DNA of 64,000 nt from Prochlorococcus marinus XMU1402 (lineage in GTDB: Bacteria; Cyanobacteriota; Cyanobacteriia; PCC-6307; Cyanobiaceae): positions 186,001 through 250,000 of the forward strand of contig NZ_JAAORD010000002.1 of the NCBI RefSeq assembly GCF_017696205.1, written 5' to 3'. A program made the position numbers and the translations under genes. This document shows positions 1 to 9,061 of the stretch, piece after piece (position 1 is the stretch's first letter; the number at the start of each line of letters is the position of its first letter). The notes under the pieces are model-generated. The model saw only the letters and a program-made list of their open reading frames with translations, ran no database searches and was not told where the DNA came from.

Positions 1-220
1 CTCTACACTTCTCTATTATTTGATCTAAATTTGGCTCGAAAACTGGTAATTTATTCAAATCTTTATTATTCCAATTAGAAATTTTTTGTTTGTCAATATC
101 AACCACGAACACATTAATATCTGGACAATATTTTGCGATTACAGCCATTGTAGGTCCACCAACATAACCAGCTCCTATGCAACATATATTTTTTACTTTA
201 AAAGTCTTAGCATCCTTCAT
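1..220 (-). CDS. UDP-glucose/nucleotide-sugar dehydrogenase, N-terminal part
   Basis: Only the first 73 codons are inside the window; the gene runs off the left edge. The start is ATG at 218-220. The translation opens a Rossmann fold with a GAGYVGG dinucleotide-binding loop (residues 16-22), followed by a VVDID acidic strand end and PVFEPNLDQII, the pattern of UDP-glucose 6-dehydrogenases, which oxidise UDP-glucose to UDP-glucuronate with NAD+. It lies next to manC and two glycosyltransferases, so a role in making sugar donors for a surface polysaccharide is inferred. Substrate specificity cannot be read from this fragment. Confidence 0.8.
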   Translation of the reverse strand, partial: MKDAKTFKVKNICCIGAGYVGGPTMAVIAKYCPDINVFVVDIDKQKISNWNNKDLNKLPVFEPNLDQIIEKCR

Positions 221-408
221 TAATAGTAAATTTTTTATTAAGAACGTATATTACCTGATTATAAAATCATAAGTGTTAATGATATAGAAAGTTCAATTTA
301 TCCTCAAAAACTTTATAAACATTAAATTATAAAAATTTTAGTATTTTTGAATAAATTCAAAAATTCATACTTAAATTTGTATTACTTAAAAAAATATTTA
401 TTTAAATA

Positions 409-1851
409 TCAACTTTTTAATCTTCCATATTTATCATCAAATCTAACAATATCATTTTCATCGAGATAGTTTCCAGTTTGTATTTCAATTAGAATTAGGG
501 GAATTTTACCCGGATTACTTAATCTATGTTTAGACCCAATTGGTATGTAAGTACTTTCATTTTCTAATAAAATCTTTTGTTCTGAATTAAGGTCAATTTT
601 GGCTATTCCCCCAACAACAATCCAATGTTCAGCTCTATGATGATGCATTTGAAGTGATAAACTTTCACCTGGCTTAACGTTAATCATTTTTACTTTCCAT
701 TTTTTTTCTTCAAGAACAGAAATATAAGATCCCCATGGCCTATAAATTTTTTTATGCTCTTGCCCTTCTTTCATTCCAGCCGAATTTAATTTTTTAACAA
801 CTTCCTTAATTTTCTGGGCTTGATCTTTACAAGAAACTAACAAAACATCACTAGTATCTACGATAATTAAATTTTCTAGACCAACTCCAACTATTAATCG
901 ATTTTCACTTTTAAAAAGACAATTTTTTGAATCCTCTGCTATGACATTCCCTTCAATAGAATTTCCTTTATGATCCTTTTTTGAATTTTCCCAAACTGAT
1001 TGCCAATCACCAATATCACTCCATCCTACGTCCATCGGTAATACAATTCCTTTTTTGGTTTTTTCCAAAACTGCATAATCAATCGAAATATTTGGACATT
1101 TTTCAAATAAATTTTTATCTAATCTTTGAAAATCCAAATCCGAACTTTTATTATTAATTGACTTTTTGCAACACTCTAGAATTTCTGGATTATATTTCTC
1201 AATTTCCCCTAAAATTTGCTTTGCCTTAAAAAGAAAAATTCCACTATTCCATGTGTAACATTTATTTTTTATTAATTTACATGCCTCGTTAAAATTTGGC
1301 TTTTCGATAAATTTAACAATTTCAGTTCCTTTGATTTGTTTTTCATCAAAAGGTTCCTTACCTTGAATATAACCATATCCGGTGTGGGGAGAAGTTGGCA
1401 CTATTCCAAAAGTAACCAAATTATTATCTTCCGAATAAACAATACCTTTTTTAATAGCTTCCACAAAATTTTTATTATTTTTTATTTGATGATCTGCCGA
1501 AAGCACCATAAGGTTTGGATTTGAATAATCCTCCATAGCAAGAAGGGCGGCTAAAGTAATAGCAGGAGCAGTATTTCTTCCAAAAGGTTCTAAAAGAATT
1601 TTATTTGGTGTAACATTTATTTCACGCATTTGTTCTGCGGCAATAAAACGATGAGTTTCATTACAAATTAAAATAGGATTTTCAATATTCTTTATATCTT
1701 TTAATCTCTCTTGAGTTTTCTGTAACAAAGACTTTTCTTCATTGAAATTGAGAGATAAGAATTGTTTTGGGAAACTTTCTCTAGACAAAGGCCATAATCT
1801 TGACCCTGTACCTCCACATAATATTATTGGAACTGTAACACTATCAGGCAT
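409..1851 (-). CDS. manC: Mannose-1-phosphate guanylyltransferase / mannose-6-phosphate isomerase (type II, bifunctional)
   Basis: The 480-residue protein has the full length of the bifunctional family. The N-terminal nucleotidyltransferase half starts with the sugar-nucleotide motif CGGTGSRLWPLSRE and a PKQF lysine motif (about residues 12-30), with EKPN and WNSGIF further on. The C-terminal third is a cupin-type phosphomannose isomerase with a RPWGSY entry and a QMHHHRAEHW metal-binding stretch near residue 400. It would make GDP-mannose from fructose-6-phosphate via mannose-6-P and mannose-1-P. Its location beside a UDP-sugar dehydrogenase and glycosyltransferases fits O-antigen or capsule synthesis. 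The function call is firm. Confidence 0.93.
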   Translation of the reverse strand: MPDSVTVPIILCGGTGSRLWPLSRESFPKQFLSLNFNEEKSLLQKTQERLKDIKNIENPILICNETHRFIAAEQMREINVTPNKILLEPFGRNTAPAITLAALLAMEDYSNPNLMVLSADHQIKNNKNFVEAIKKGIVYSEDNNLVTFGIVPTSPHTGYGYIQGKEPFDEKQIKGTEIVKFIEKPNFNEACKLIKNKCYTWNSGIFLFKAKQILGEIEKYNPEILECCKKSINNKSSDLDFQRLDKNLFEKCPNISIDYAVLEKTKKGIVLPMDVGWSDIGDWQSVWENSKKDHKGNSIEGNVIAEDSKNCLFKSENRLIVGVGLENLIIVDTSDVLLVSCKDQAQKIKEVVKKLNSAGMKEGQEHKKIYRPWGSYISVLEEKKWKVKMINVKPGESLSLQMHHHRAEHWIVVGGIAKIDLNSEQKILLENESTYIPIGSKHRLSNPGKIPLILIEIQTGNYLDENDIVRFDDKYGRLKS

Positions 1852-1951
1852 ATCTTTTTTTGTTAGTAGAACTTATGATCATATCAATTCTATAATTATG
1901 CTTAGTATCGAATAATAATATTTACCCATAACTTACCATAACTTCAGTTTT

Positions 1952-3091
1952 ATGATTATTTCTATTCTAAAAAATAATTTCTTTAGATATCTCAAAAACT
2001 ACCTTATAATTATTATTCAAAAAATAAAAGTCAAATTTAATTCTGAAAGATTTGATAAAGGTAAGATAAACTTTGTAACTGAGAAAGAAGATTGGTCTAT
2101 TAGGTGGGATGGAGAATATATCAAATCATCAATCAATAAAAGCTCTAAAGATGATTTAGTATTTTTGAGTAATTTTCCAGTAATAGGTTTAGACAAAAAA
2201 GTATTTCATTTTGGATCTCAATATATGTGGTTAGATTGGCAAAAAATCTTACCTAAAGAAAATAAATATATTGTTTCTTTTTTTCATGGAAAACCAGAAG
2301 ATAGTCCAGAAGTTAAAAAACATATAGAGGATTTTTTATTGTCCAGAAATTCTCTTTTTAAAATTATTACAGCCTCTTCATTGGTTTATAAAAGACTTTT
2401 GAAGTGGGGTGTAGAAGAAACAAAACTATCTCTTATTCCAATTGGCGTAGACACAAATTTGTTTAATATAACAAGTGATAAATTTAAGGCCCAAGTTAGA
2501 TCAAAATTAGGTTTTAGAAAAGATGAATTTGTAATTGGCTCATTCCAAAAAGATGGCATAGGGTGGGACAAAGGTGATAAGCCAAAATATATTAAGGGTC
2601 CTGACTTGTTTATAAAAACAATTGAGTTAATTGCTAAGGAATTAAAAATAGCTGTCTTATTAACAGGGCCAGCTAGAGGTTTTGTAAAAAGAGAGCTTGC
2701 AAAGAGGAATATAAAATTTAGACACATCTATCTTGACTCATATATAGAAATTTCAAAATATTATCAGGCCTTAGATCTTTATATTGTTTCATCTCGAGAA
2801 GAAGGAGGTCCAAAAGCAATTGTAGAATCTATGGCAAGTGGAGTTCCTATTGTTTCCACTAACGTTGGAATGGCGAACGACTTTATAGTCAATGATCATA
2901 ATGGTTCAATTATTAAAGATTTTGACCCAAGAAAAATAGCTAAAAAAAGTATAGAAATGCTAATGGATCCAAACAAAGAAAATAAAATAAGAAATGCTAG
3001 AAAAGATGTTATTAGAGCAGATTGGAATAATATTTCCAAATTATTATGGAATGAAGTTTATATGCCAGCAATAAAAGAATTAGAAAATTAA
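1952..3091 (+). CDS. Glycosyltransferase, group 1 (GT4-like)
   Basis: A 379-residue soluble protein with the GT-B architecture. The C-terminal half carries the GT4 signature: a GSFQKDG strand near residue 196, then REEGGPKAIVESMASGVPIV around 280-300, which contains the E-x7-E motif that binds the donor nucleotide sugar. The N-terminal half is divergent, as expected for acceptor binding. Together with the GT downstream and manC upstream on the opposite strand it belongs to the surface-polysaccharide region. Donor and acceptor cannot be predicted. Base composition is very AT-rich, which is common in such islands but not diagnostic. Confidence 0.82.
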   Translation: MIISILKNNFFRYLKNYLIIIIQKIKVKFNSERFDKGKINFVTEKEDWSIRWDGEYIKSSINKSSKDDLVFLSNFPVIGLDKKVFHFGSQYMWLDWQKILPKENKYIVSFFHGKPEDSPEVKKHIEDFLLSRNSLFKIITASSLVYKRLLKWGVEETKLSLIPIGVDTNLFNITSDKFKAQVRSKLGFRKDEFVIGSFQKDGIGWDKGDKPKYIKGPDLFIKTIELIAKELKIAVLLTGPARGFVKRELAKRNIKFRHIYLDSYIEISKYYQALDLYIVSSREEGGPKAIVESMASGVPIVSTNVGMANDFIVNDHNGSIIKDFDPRKIAKKSIEMLMDPNKENKIRNARKDVIRADWNNISKLLWNEVYMPAIKELEN

Positions 3092-3093
3092 TT

Positions 3094-3225
3094 ATGAATT
3101 TTTCTAAAAACATAAATTGTAAATATAAAAATTTAAACTTTTTTTTAAGATTATTTTTTATGAAAACTAGTTTTAATCAAATATATATTTGTTTTGGGAG
3201 TTATTATGTTGAAGTTAAATATTGA
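3094..3225 (+). CDS. Possible 43-residue leader ORF or gene relict between two glycosyltransferases
   Basis: An ATG two bases after the preceding stop opens a 43-codon frame whose TGA overlaps the ATG of the next glycosyltransferase (TGATG). That arrangement permits translational coupling. The peptide is rich in Phe, Tyr, Lys and Asn, has no recognisable domain, and could equally be noncoding AT-rich spacer. Reported only because the spacer is otherwise unexplained. Confidence 0.15.
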   Translation: MNFSKNINCKYKNLNFFLRLFFMKTSFNQIYICFGSYYVEVKY

Positions 3226-4349
3226 TGCCTGAGAAAAAATTGGATTTTCAAAAATTCTCCATAAAAAAAATAGTTAAAGAAAGCTATAAGATATTTAATT
3301 TTTTACAAATAATTTTTGGCTCAATCCTTCCAGTTAAAAAAATTTACCCTCGCATTTTTTATGGAGGCTTAAGATCTGGAAATATAGGTGGACCTTTAGT
3401 AAAAATAAAAAAACTTAAGGAATATTTTCCAGAATATAAATACCGATTCAATATAGTCTATACGACTTCAAGTAATTACTTTTTAACCAAAAGTGCAATA
3501 AAGCATCTAAAAAAAAAGAATTATCCAATAATACTTAATCAGAATGGAGTTTTTTATCCAGCTTGGTTCGAAGGAAACTGTCAAAAAAGAAATCTCTTAA
3601 ATAAATATTTATATCACAATGCTGATTATGTTTTCTGGCAGTCTAAATTTTGCAAAAATGCATCTGAAACATTCCTTGGCAAAAGAAATGGCTCAGGAGA
3701 AATTTTATACAATGCGGTAAATACAGAAATTTTTAAGCCTATTAACAAAACCAAAAATAATTTTCATTTTTTGATAACAGGAAATATCACTAAAAAAAAT
3801 AATTATAGAATTTTATCAGTTTTAAAAGCATTAATAGATGTTTTAAAGTACGATCCAAAAATTTGCCTTATTATTGCAGGTAATATTGTTGATAAAAATT
3901 ACTTTGTTTCAGAATCAAAGAGATTAGGCATAATAAATCACGTTAAATTCCTTGGAAAATTTAAACAAGAAGATGCCCCAAAAATTTATCAAATGGCAGA
4001 TGCCTATATAACGATGTCTTATCAGGATAATTGTCCTAGCGCGGTTCTAGAAGCGATGTCATGTGGATTACCAATACTTTATTCAGCCAGCGGGGGTATT
4101 CCTGAATTAGTTGATGAATATTCAGGAATTGGACTTGAGGTAGCTTCAAGCTGGCAAAGTATTGCGATTCCAGATCGCAAAGCAATTGCAGAAGGAATGA
4201 TAAATATATTAGAAAATAAAATTAACATGTCAAAATCATCAAGAATAAGAGCTATTGAAAAATTCGATATCAGATATTGGCATAAAAGGCATGAATATGT
4301 TTTTGATTACTACTTTAAGAAATTTTATAAATTATCTAAAAATTTTTAA
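3225..4349 (+). CDS. Glycosyltransferase, group 1 (GT4-like)
   Basis: A 374-residue GT-B glycosyltransferase. Characteristic elements are GGLRSGNIGGP near the N-terminus (glycine-rich acceptor-side loop), FLITGNITKKN near 180 and a NCPSAVLEAMSCGLPIL donor-site motif around 265-285 with the E-x7-E glutamates partly conserved. I start it at the ATG at 3225; a TTG one codon earlier gives the same protein plus one residue. It ends with a 4-bp overlap with the convergent lexA stop, so the polysaccharide region meets core genes here with no spacer. Specific sugar substrates are unknown. Confidence 0.82.
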   Translation: MPEKKLDFQKFSIKKIVKESYKIFNFLQIIFGSILPVKKIYPRIFYGGLRSGNIGGPLVKIKKLKEYFPEYKYRFNIVYTTSSNYFLTKSAIKHLKKKNYPIILNQNGVFYPAWFEGNCQKRNLLNKYLYHNADYVFWQSKFCKNASETFLGKRNGSGEILYNAVNTEIFKPINKTKNNFHFLITGNITKKNNYRILSVLKALIDVLKYDPKICLIIAGNIVDKNYFVSESKRLGIINHVKFLGKFKQEDAPKIYQMADAYITMSYQDNCPSAVLEAMSCGLPILYSASGGIPELVDEYSGIGLEVASSWQSIAIPDRKAIAEGMINILENKINMSKSSRIRAIEKFDIRYWHKRHEYVFDYYFKKFYKLSKNF

Positions 4350-4960
4350 ACTTTTCTCCACACAGCAAGTAACTTTCCTTGAAAAACTACATTATCTAAA
4401 TTTAGTTCTATGGGTTCGTATGAAGGATTTGCTGCTTCTAAAAATATCTTCTCTCCTTTTTTAATAAAGTACTTTAAGGTAGTTCCTAAACCAGGAACCA
4501 AAGCACTTACTATTGTTCCATTTTTTATAGCGTAATAATCTTTAATTGGTTCCATGAGTACCATATCGCCATCAGCAATACACGCGTCTATCATCGAGTC
4601 TCCATTGACAGTTAAAGCAAAAATATCCTTCTTTTGCAAAACTTCTGAGATATCTAAATTTTCATTTACATCTGAAAAAGTCTCAATCAAACCTCCAGCT
4701 GCAACTGAGCCTAAAATTGGTACTCCCACGAGTACATCATCAACTATTTGAAGAGTTCTCGCTTTACCTTCTTGCCAACTAATAAACCCTTTTTTTTGTA
4801 AATGCTTGAGTCTACTTTGAATTGGGGCTGGAGATTTTAATCCCATAGCCTCCATCATTTGCCTTATTGAAGGACTGTGGTGGAAGTTTTTCATATAATT
4901 TTTTATCCATTCGTATAACTCATTCTGAGCATCTGAAAGATTATTATCAATTAATGTCAA
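4346..4960 (-). CDS. lexA: LexA transcriptional repressor (SOS-type, S24 self-cleaving)
   Basis: The 204-residue protein matches LexA in length and order: an N-terminal winged helix (about 8-70, SPSIRQMMEAMG recognition helix), a hinge, and an S24 peptidase domain. The Ala-Gly self-cleavage bond is at residues 88-89 (SVAAGG), the nucleophile at Ser122 (NGDSM) and the general-base Lys at 163 (TTLKYF). All parts needed for autocleavage are therefore present. No ATG fits the N-terminus, so the start is TTG at 4958-4960. A palindromic operator-like site lies directly upstream. In cyanobacteria LexA may regulate more than DNA repair, so the regulon is left open. Confidence 0.93.
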   Translation of the reverse strand: MTLIDNNLSDAQNELYEWIKNYMKNFHHSPSIRQMMEAMGLKSPAPIQSRLKHLQKKGFISWQEGKARTLQIVDDVLVGVPILGSVAAGGLIETFSDVNENLDISEVLQKKDIFALTVNGDSMIDACIADGDMVLMEPIKDYYAIKNGTIVSALVPGLGTTLKYFIKKGEKIFLEAANPSYEPIELNLDNVVFQGKLLAVWRKV

Positions 4961-4964
4961 GACT

Positions 4965-4994
4965 AAAACAAATGTACTCTAATACATTTGTACC
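4965..4994 (-). promoter_or_regulatory. LexA operator-like palindrome in the lexA promoter
   Basis: ACAAATGTA (4968-4976) and TACATTTGT (4983-4991) form a perfect 9-bp inverted repeat around a 6-bp centre. Read on the minus strand the two halves give GGTACAAATGTATT and AGTACATTTGTTTT, each close to the cyanobacterial LexA consensus RGTACNNNDGTWCB (mismatch at the second C). A -10-like TATTAG sits between them, so a bound repressor would cover the promoter. Autoregulation is inferred. Confidence 0.6.
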
Positions 4995-5022
4995 CTATCA
5001 ATAGGTTGATTGCAAGTTTTAT

Positions 5023-5949
5023 TTAATAAAGAAGGCAAGATAAAAGAGCTTGCTGAACGTGCATTCTATTCTCAGCCTGTATAAAAATCCTGCTATTTTT
5101 ACTTTCAATTACTTCATCGGTAATCTCTTTAGATCTATAAGCAGGGAGACAGTGAAGAACAATTGCTTCGTCTTCTGCCTCTCTTAGTAGATCACTATTA
5201 ATTGTAAATCCATCAAATTGCTTATCTTTTTGTTCTTTTCGAGTCTCTTCACCCATTGAGGACCAGACATCTGTGTAGATAACATTAGATCCCAAAATTG
5301 CAGTGTGAGGATCATTAGAGATACTCAATAAACTTTTATTTTGATATATTTCATTTGCTTTATTAATCACTTGAGAACTTGGTTCATATCCTCTAGGACA
5401 TGCAATTCTTACTTCAACCCCTAACAAGGCTCCGCATAAAATTAGGGAATTGGCGACATTATTACCATCCCCAATAAAAGTCAAAACTATATTTTTAAAA
5501 TCAGAAAATTCTTCTTTGATTGTCATAAAATCAGCCAAGGCCTGACATGGATGTTCTAAATCTGTGAGTGCATTAATAACTGGCTTAGAAGACCATTTTG
5601 CATATTCTTCTAAATCAGATTGATTAAAAGTTCTTATTGCAAGAACATCACAATATCTACTTAGCACCCTTGCCGTATCCTTTATTGGTTCACCTCTTCC
5701 AATTTGTGAAGTAGTAGGATTTAAGTCAATTGTAGTTCCACCTAGTCTTGACATTGCCACCTGAAAGCTGACTCTAGTTCTTGTAGATGACTTATCAAAA
5801 ACTAATCCTAAGACTTTCTCTTGAAGTTTAATTTTAAGATCATTGTTCTTAAAATTTTCAGCAAGATCTAGTATATGTATAATTTCTTCTGTGGACATAT
5901 CTAAATTTGATAAAAAATTATCGCTTGCTAACTTATACGGTTTCAACAT
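5023..5949 (-). CDS. argF: Ornithine carbamoyltransferase
   Basis: A 308-residue enzyme of arginine synthesis that joins carbamoyl phosphate and ornithine to give citrulline. The carbamoyl-phosphate motif STRTR is at about residues 55-59, HPCQ at 133-136 and the ornithine-side HCLP motif at 266-269; together these separate it from aspartate carbamoyltransferase. The ATG at 5947-5949 is preferred over a TTG one codon upstream. It lies between lexA and ftsH on the same strand with short spacers. Length and motifs are normal. argD, acting earlier in the same pathway, is at 42860. Confidence 0.95.
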   Translation of the reverse strand: MLKPYKLASDNFLSNLDMSTEEIIHILDLAENFKNNDLKIKLQEKVLGLVFDKSSTRTRVSFQVAMSRLGGTTIDLNPTTSQIGRGEPIKDTARVLSRYCDVLAIRTFNQSDLEEYAKWSSKPVINALTDLEHPCQALADFMTIKEEFSDFKNIVLTFIGDGNNVANSLILCGALLGVEVRIACPRGYEPSSQVINKANEIYQNKSLLSISNDPHTAILGSNVIYTDVWSSMGEETRKEQKDKQFDGFTINSDLLREAEDEAIVLHCLPAYRSKEITDEVIESKNSRIFIQAENRMHVQQALLSCLLY

Positions 5950-5976
5950 CAATCTCTATTTTAAAACTAAATTCTA

Positions 5977-7839
5977 CTATGCAGGCATTTTAGTTTCCTC
6001 AAGAAGAGTTTTTAAATCATCTCCTTCAATTACTTCTTCTTGAAGAATTTTCTGAGAAATTGATTCGAGTAAGGGTAAATTATTTCTCAATATCTTTAAA
6101 GCCGTTTCATGAGCGTCGTCTACTAGATCTCTAACTTCTTTATCAATAGCTTGAGCAGTCGCGTCACTAACTGATCTTCTTGGGTTGTTACCATTCCCCA
6201 AGAATTGACCTCCTCCTTGTTTATCGTAGGCTAATGGGCCTAGAATTTCACTCATACCAAAAGTACCTACCATTTGTTCTGCAATATCAGTTGCTCGTTG
6301 AAGATCGTTTGAAGCTCCAGTTGTAATTTTTCCAAAAACGACTTCTTCAGCTGATCTTCCACCAAGAAGAGTTGCAATTTGTCCTTTTAATTCTTCTTTG
6401 GAATTGAGGAATCTTTCTTCAGTTGGCAGTTGGAGTGTATAACCTAGTGCACTCATACCTCTTGGGACAATTGAAATTTTTGCAACTTTAGAACCACCAG
6501 GCATTAAATGACCAACAATGGCATGACCAACTTCATGGTAAGCAACAACCTTTTTTTCATCTTCTTGAAGTACTCTGCTTTTTTTCTCCAAGCCAGCTAC
6601 TACCCTCTCAATAGCCTCGCTTAAATCTCGCTGCTCAACACTATTTCTTTTTGCTCTCGCAGCCAACAAAGCTGCTTCATTGACCATATTCGCTAAGTCT
6701 GCGCCAGCAAATCCACTTGTTGCCTGAGCAATAGAATCCAAATCAATGGATTCAGAAAGTTTTACCTTTTTAGTATAAATTTCAAGGATTGTCTTTCTTC
6801 CTGATAAATCAGGCCTATCAACTAAAACTTGTCTATCAAATCTTCCAGGCCTTAATAAAGCAGCATCAAGTACTTCTGGTTGGTTTGTAGCTGCAAGCAC
6901 TATAACTGGTTTATCTGTTGATGCAAAACCATCCATTTCAGTGAGGAGTTGGTTTAAAGTTTGTTCTCTTTCATCATTGCCGCCAACAACTCCCATCGAT
7001 CCAGAGCGACTTTTGCCGATAGCATCCAATTCGTCAATAAATATTATACAAGGAGCTTTCTTTTTGGCTTGTTCGAATAAATCTCTAACTCTCGCAGCAC
7101 CAGCACCCACAAAAAGTTCTACAAATTCTGATCCTGAGATTATAAAGAAAGGAACTTCAGCTTCACCCGCAACAGCTTTTGAGAGGAGAGTCTTTCCTGT
7201 TCCAGGAGGACCTACAAGAAGAACTCCTTTGGGTATTCGTGCTCCAATATCGGTGTACCTTTCAGGTCTTTTTAAAAAATCAACTATTTCTGTTAATTCG
7301 TCCTTAGCTTCATCAACACCTGCAACGTCAGCAAATGTTACTTTCGAATCATCATCGGGAACATAAACTTTAGCTTTACTTTTAGTAAAACTTAAAGCTC
7401 CCTGCGCTCCTCCTCCTCCCATACTTCTTCTAGCAAAGAATTGTAACACAAGAATAAAGATCAATGGAGGAACCACCCAGCTCAAGATAGTTGAGAAAAA
7501 ATTAGGTTTTTTTGGAGGAGCAGCGGCGAATTCCACCCCTTTATTTTCTAACCTTTGAGGAAGATCCATATCAAATATTGGGGTAGTAGCCAGCACAGAA
7601 GGTGCACCCTCTTCAGCTCCGTTTAACTCATATCTAATTTGTTCTTGGGTTATATATGCTCTCTTAACTTCCCCATCATTAACCTGATCTATAAACAAAG
7701 AATAGGGAACCCTAGGGATTTGCATATTCTGACTAGGGAAAAGGCTACTGAACAAAAGTAATGCTCCAACACCTATCAAAATGATATTTACAATTCCAAA
7801 TCTTTTATTAGGTTGATTATCATCTTGTCTTATTGGCAT
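5977..7839 (-). CDS. ftsH: ATP-dependent zinc metalloprotease FtsH
   Basis: A 620-residue membrane AAA+ protease. Two transmembrane segments (about 15-33 and 116-137) bracket a lumenal/periplasmic domain. The AAA module has Walker A GPPGTGKT (210-217), Walker B FIDELD (267-272) and the second region of homology; the zinc site HEVGH is at 435-439. I start at ATG 7837-7839; a TTG four codons upstream is open too. Photosynthetic bacteria carry several FtsH copies, one pair acting in photosystem II repair; which paralogue this is cannot be decided from the window alone. All catalytic residues are intact. Confidence 0.95.
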   Translation of the reverse strand: MPIRQDDNQPNKRFGIVNIILIGVGALLLFSSLFPSQNMQIPRVPYSLFIDQVNDGEVKRAYITQEQIRYELNGAEEGAPSVLATTPIFDMDLPQRLENKGVEFAAAPPKKPNFFSTILSWVVPPLIFILVLQFFARRSMGGGGAQGALSFTKSKAKVYVPDDDSKVTFADVAGVDEAKDELTEIVDFLKRPERYTDIGARIPKGVLLVGPPGTGKTLLSKAVAGEAEVPFFIISGSEFVELFVGAGAARVRDLFEQAKKKAPCIIFIDELDAIGKSRSGSMGVVGGNDEREQTLNQLLTEMDGFASTDKPVIVLAATNQPEVLDAALLRPGRFDRQVLVDRPDLSGRKTILEIYTKKVKLSESIDLDSIAQATSGFAGADLANMVNEAALLAARAKRNSVEQRDLSEAIERVVAGLEKKSRVLQEDEKKVVAYHEVGHAIVGHLMPGGSKVAKISIVPRGMSALGYTLQLPTEERFLNSKEELKGQIATLLGGRSAEEVVFGKITTGASNDLQRATDIAEQMVGTFGMSEILGPLAYDKQGGGQFLGNGNNPRRSVSDATAQAIDKEVRDLVDDAHETALKILRNNLPLLESISQKILQEEVIEGDDLKTLLEETKMPA

Positions 7840-7948
7840 GGTTGTAATCAATTTTGAACTTATTATAAACTAAACGAAGAGTTTCCGTATCTGTATTATT
7901 TTTTTTGGGTAAGAACCGAACGGTACTTTAACCCATGAAAAATTGGTA

Positions 7949-9046
7949 TTAAAAATTTTTGAAAGAACCTTTAACACTCATATCATTACCAAACAACCTG
8001 ACCCGTAGATCACTTAATTTAATAACTTTATCCATTTCTCTAAATTCAAAATCACTTAAAGGACTCATATTATTTTCACCACCTAAAATTTTTGGAGCAA
8101 TAAAAGTAATAACTTCCTGAATACAATTAGATTTAATCGCAGCAGTGGCCAATCTTGGACCACATTCCCAAAGAACTTTATTGCATCCTCTTTTTGCAAG
8201 TATTTTTGAAATTAACTCTGGATTATCTGATGATACCTTTTCTACCTCTACACATTCAGGAATCCTTGAGAGGTAGCTTTCATTTGATGTAGAAGAATTA
8301 TAAATAACTAAAGTTTTTGCTTTACTACAATCCCAAAGATGTGAATCTGAAGGGAGGTCTAAACTTTTTGTGAAAACAACTCGCAAAGGCTCGGGATTTT
8401 TGGAACCTCTACTAGTCAAAAACGGGTTATCTTTTCTTAGTGTATTTCCCCCAATGATTATTGCATCAAATTCTGCTCTAAAAGAATGAACTAATGACCT
8501 CGATTCATCATTAGTAATCCATTTACTTTTACCATTTTTTAAAGCTATTCTTCCATCTATACTCATTGCCCATTTAAGAACACCAAATGACTTTTTAGTA
8601 ATATTCCTATGAATGAAAGCCTTATTTAGATCTAAGGATTCTTTTTTGCATAATCCTAAGTTAACTTGTATTCCAGCTTCTTTTAAAAGCTTAATACCTT
8701 TACCAGAGACTCTTTTATCAGGGTCTTCAATAGAAATATATACCTTTTTTATCCCAGAGGATATCACTTTATCTACACAAGGAGGTGTTTTACCTTGATG
8801 GCAACAAGGTTCAAGATTCACATACATTATCCCGCCTTTAGCGTCCTTTTTTAAGTTATTAAAAGCCATTGCCTCTGCATGAGGCATCCCTGCTTTGAAA
8901 TGAAAACCTTCTGAAATAAGGTTTCCATATTTATCAAGTATCACCGCTCCCACATTAGGGTTAGGACTCGTTGTATTTTTGCCTAAAGAAGCCAAAAAAA
9001 TTGCTCTTTTCATCCATTTTTTATGGCTTACATTTTTTTCAGACAT
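7949..9046 (-). CDS. ribD: Bifunctional diaminohydroxyphosphoribosylaminopyrimidine deaminase / 5-amino-6-(5-phosphoribosylamino)uracil reductase
   Basis: The 365-residue protein catalyses two successive steps of riboflavin synthesis. The N-terminal deaminase has the zinc ligands His56 (HAEAM), Cys81 and Cys90 (PCCHQGKTPPC). The C-terminal reductase domain begins about residue 150 with KWAMSIDGRIA and has the NADPH-binding TSRG and GPRLA elements. The ATG at 9044-9046 is preferred to a TTG two codons upstream. It sits 15 bp upstream of the DUF3122 gene's stop, and ribF, which uses the product riboflavin, is at 14606. Length and motifs are typical of the fused form. Confidence 0.94.
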   Translation of the reverse strand: MSEKNVSHKKWMKRAIFLASLGKNTTSPNPNVGAVILDKYGNLISEGFHFKAGMPHAEAMAFNNLKKDAKGGIMYVNLEPCCHQGKTPPCVDKVISSGIKKVYISIEDPDKRVSGKGIKLLKEAGIQVNLGLCKKESLDLNKAFIHRNITKKSFGVLKWAMSIDGRIALKNGKSKWITNDESRSLVHSFRAEFDAIIIGGNTLRKDNPFLTSRGSKNPEPLRVVFTKSLDLPSDSHLWDCSKAKTLVIYNSSTSNESYLSRIPECVEVEKVSSDNPELISKILAKRGCNKVLWECGPRLATAAIKSNCIQEVITFIAPKILGGENNMSPLSDFEFREMDKVIKLSDLRVRLFGNDMSVKGSFKNF

Positions 9047-9061
9047 CTCCAAAAATCAAAT

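Noticed and set aside
6941-7366. 141-aa plus-strand frame over ftsH
   Set aside because: Antisense shadow of conserved AAA-domain codons; no protein-like composition (Ser/Pro-rich).
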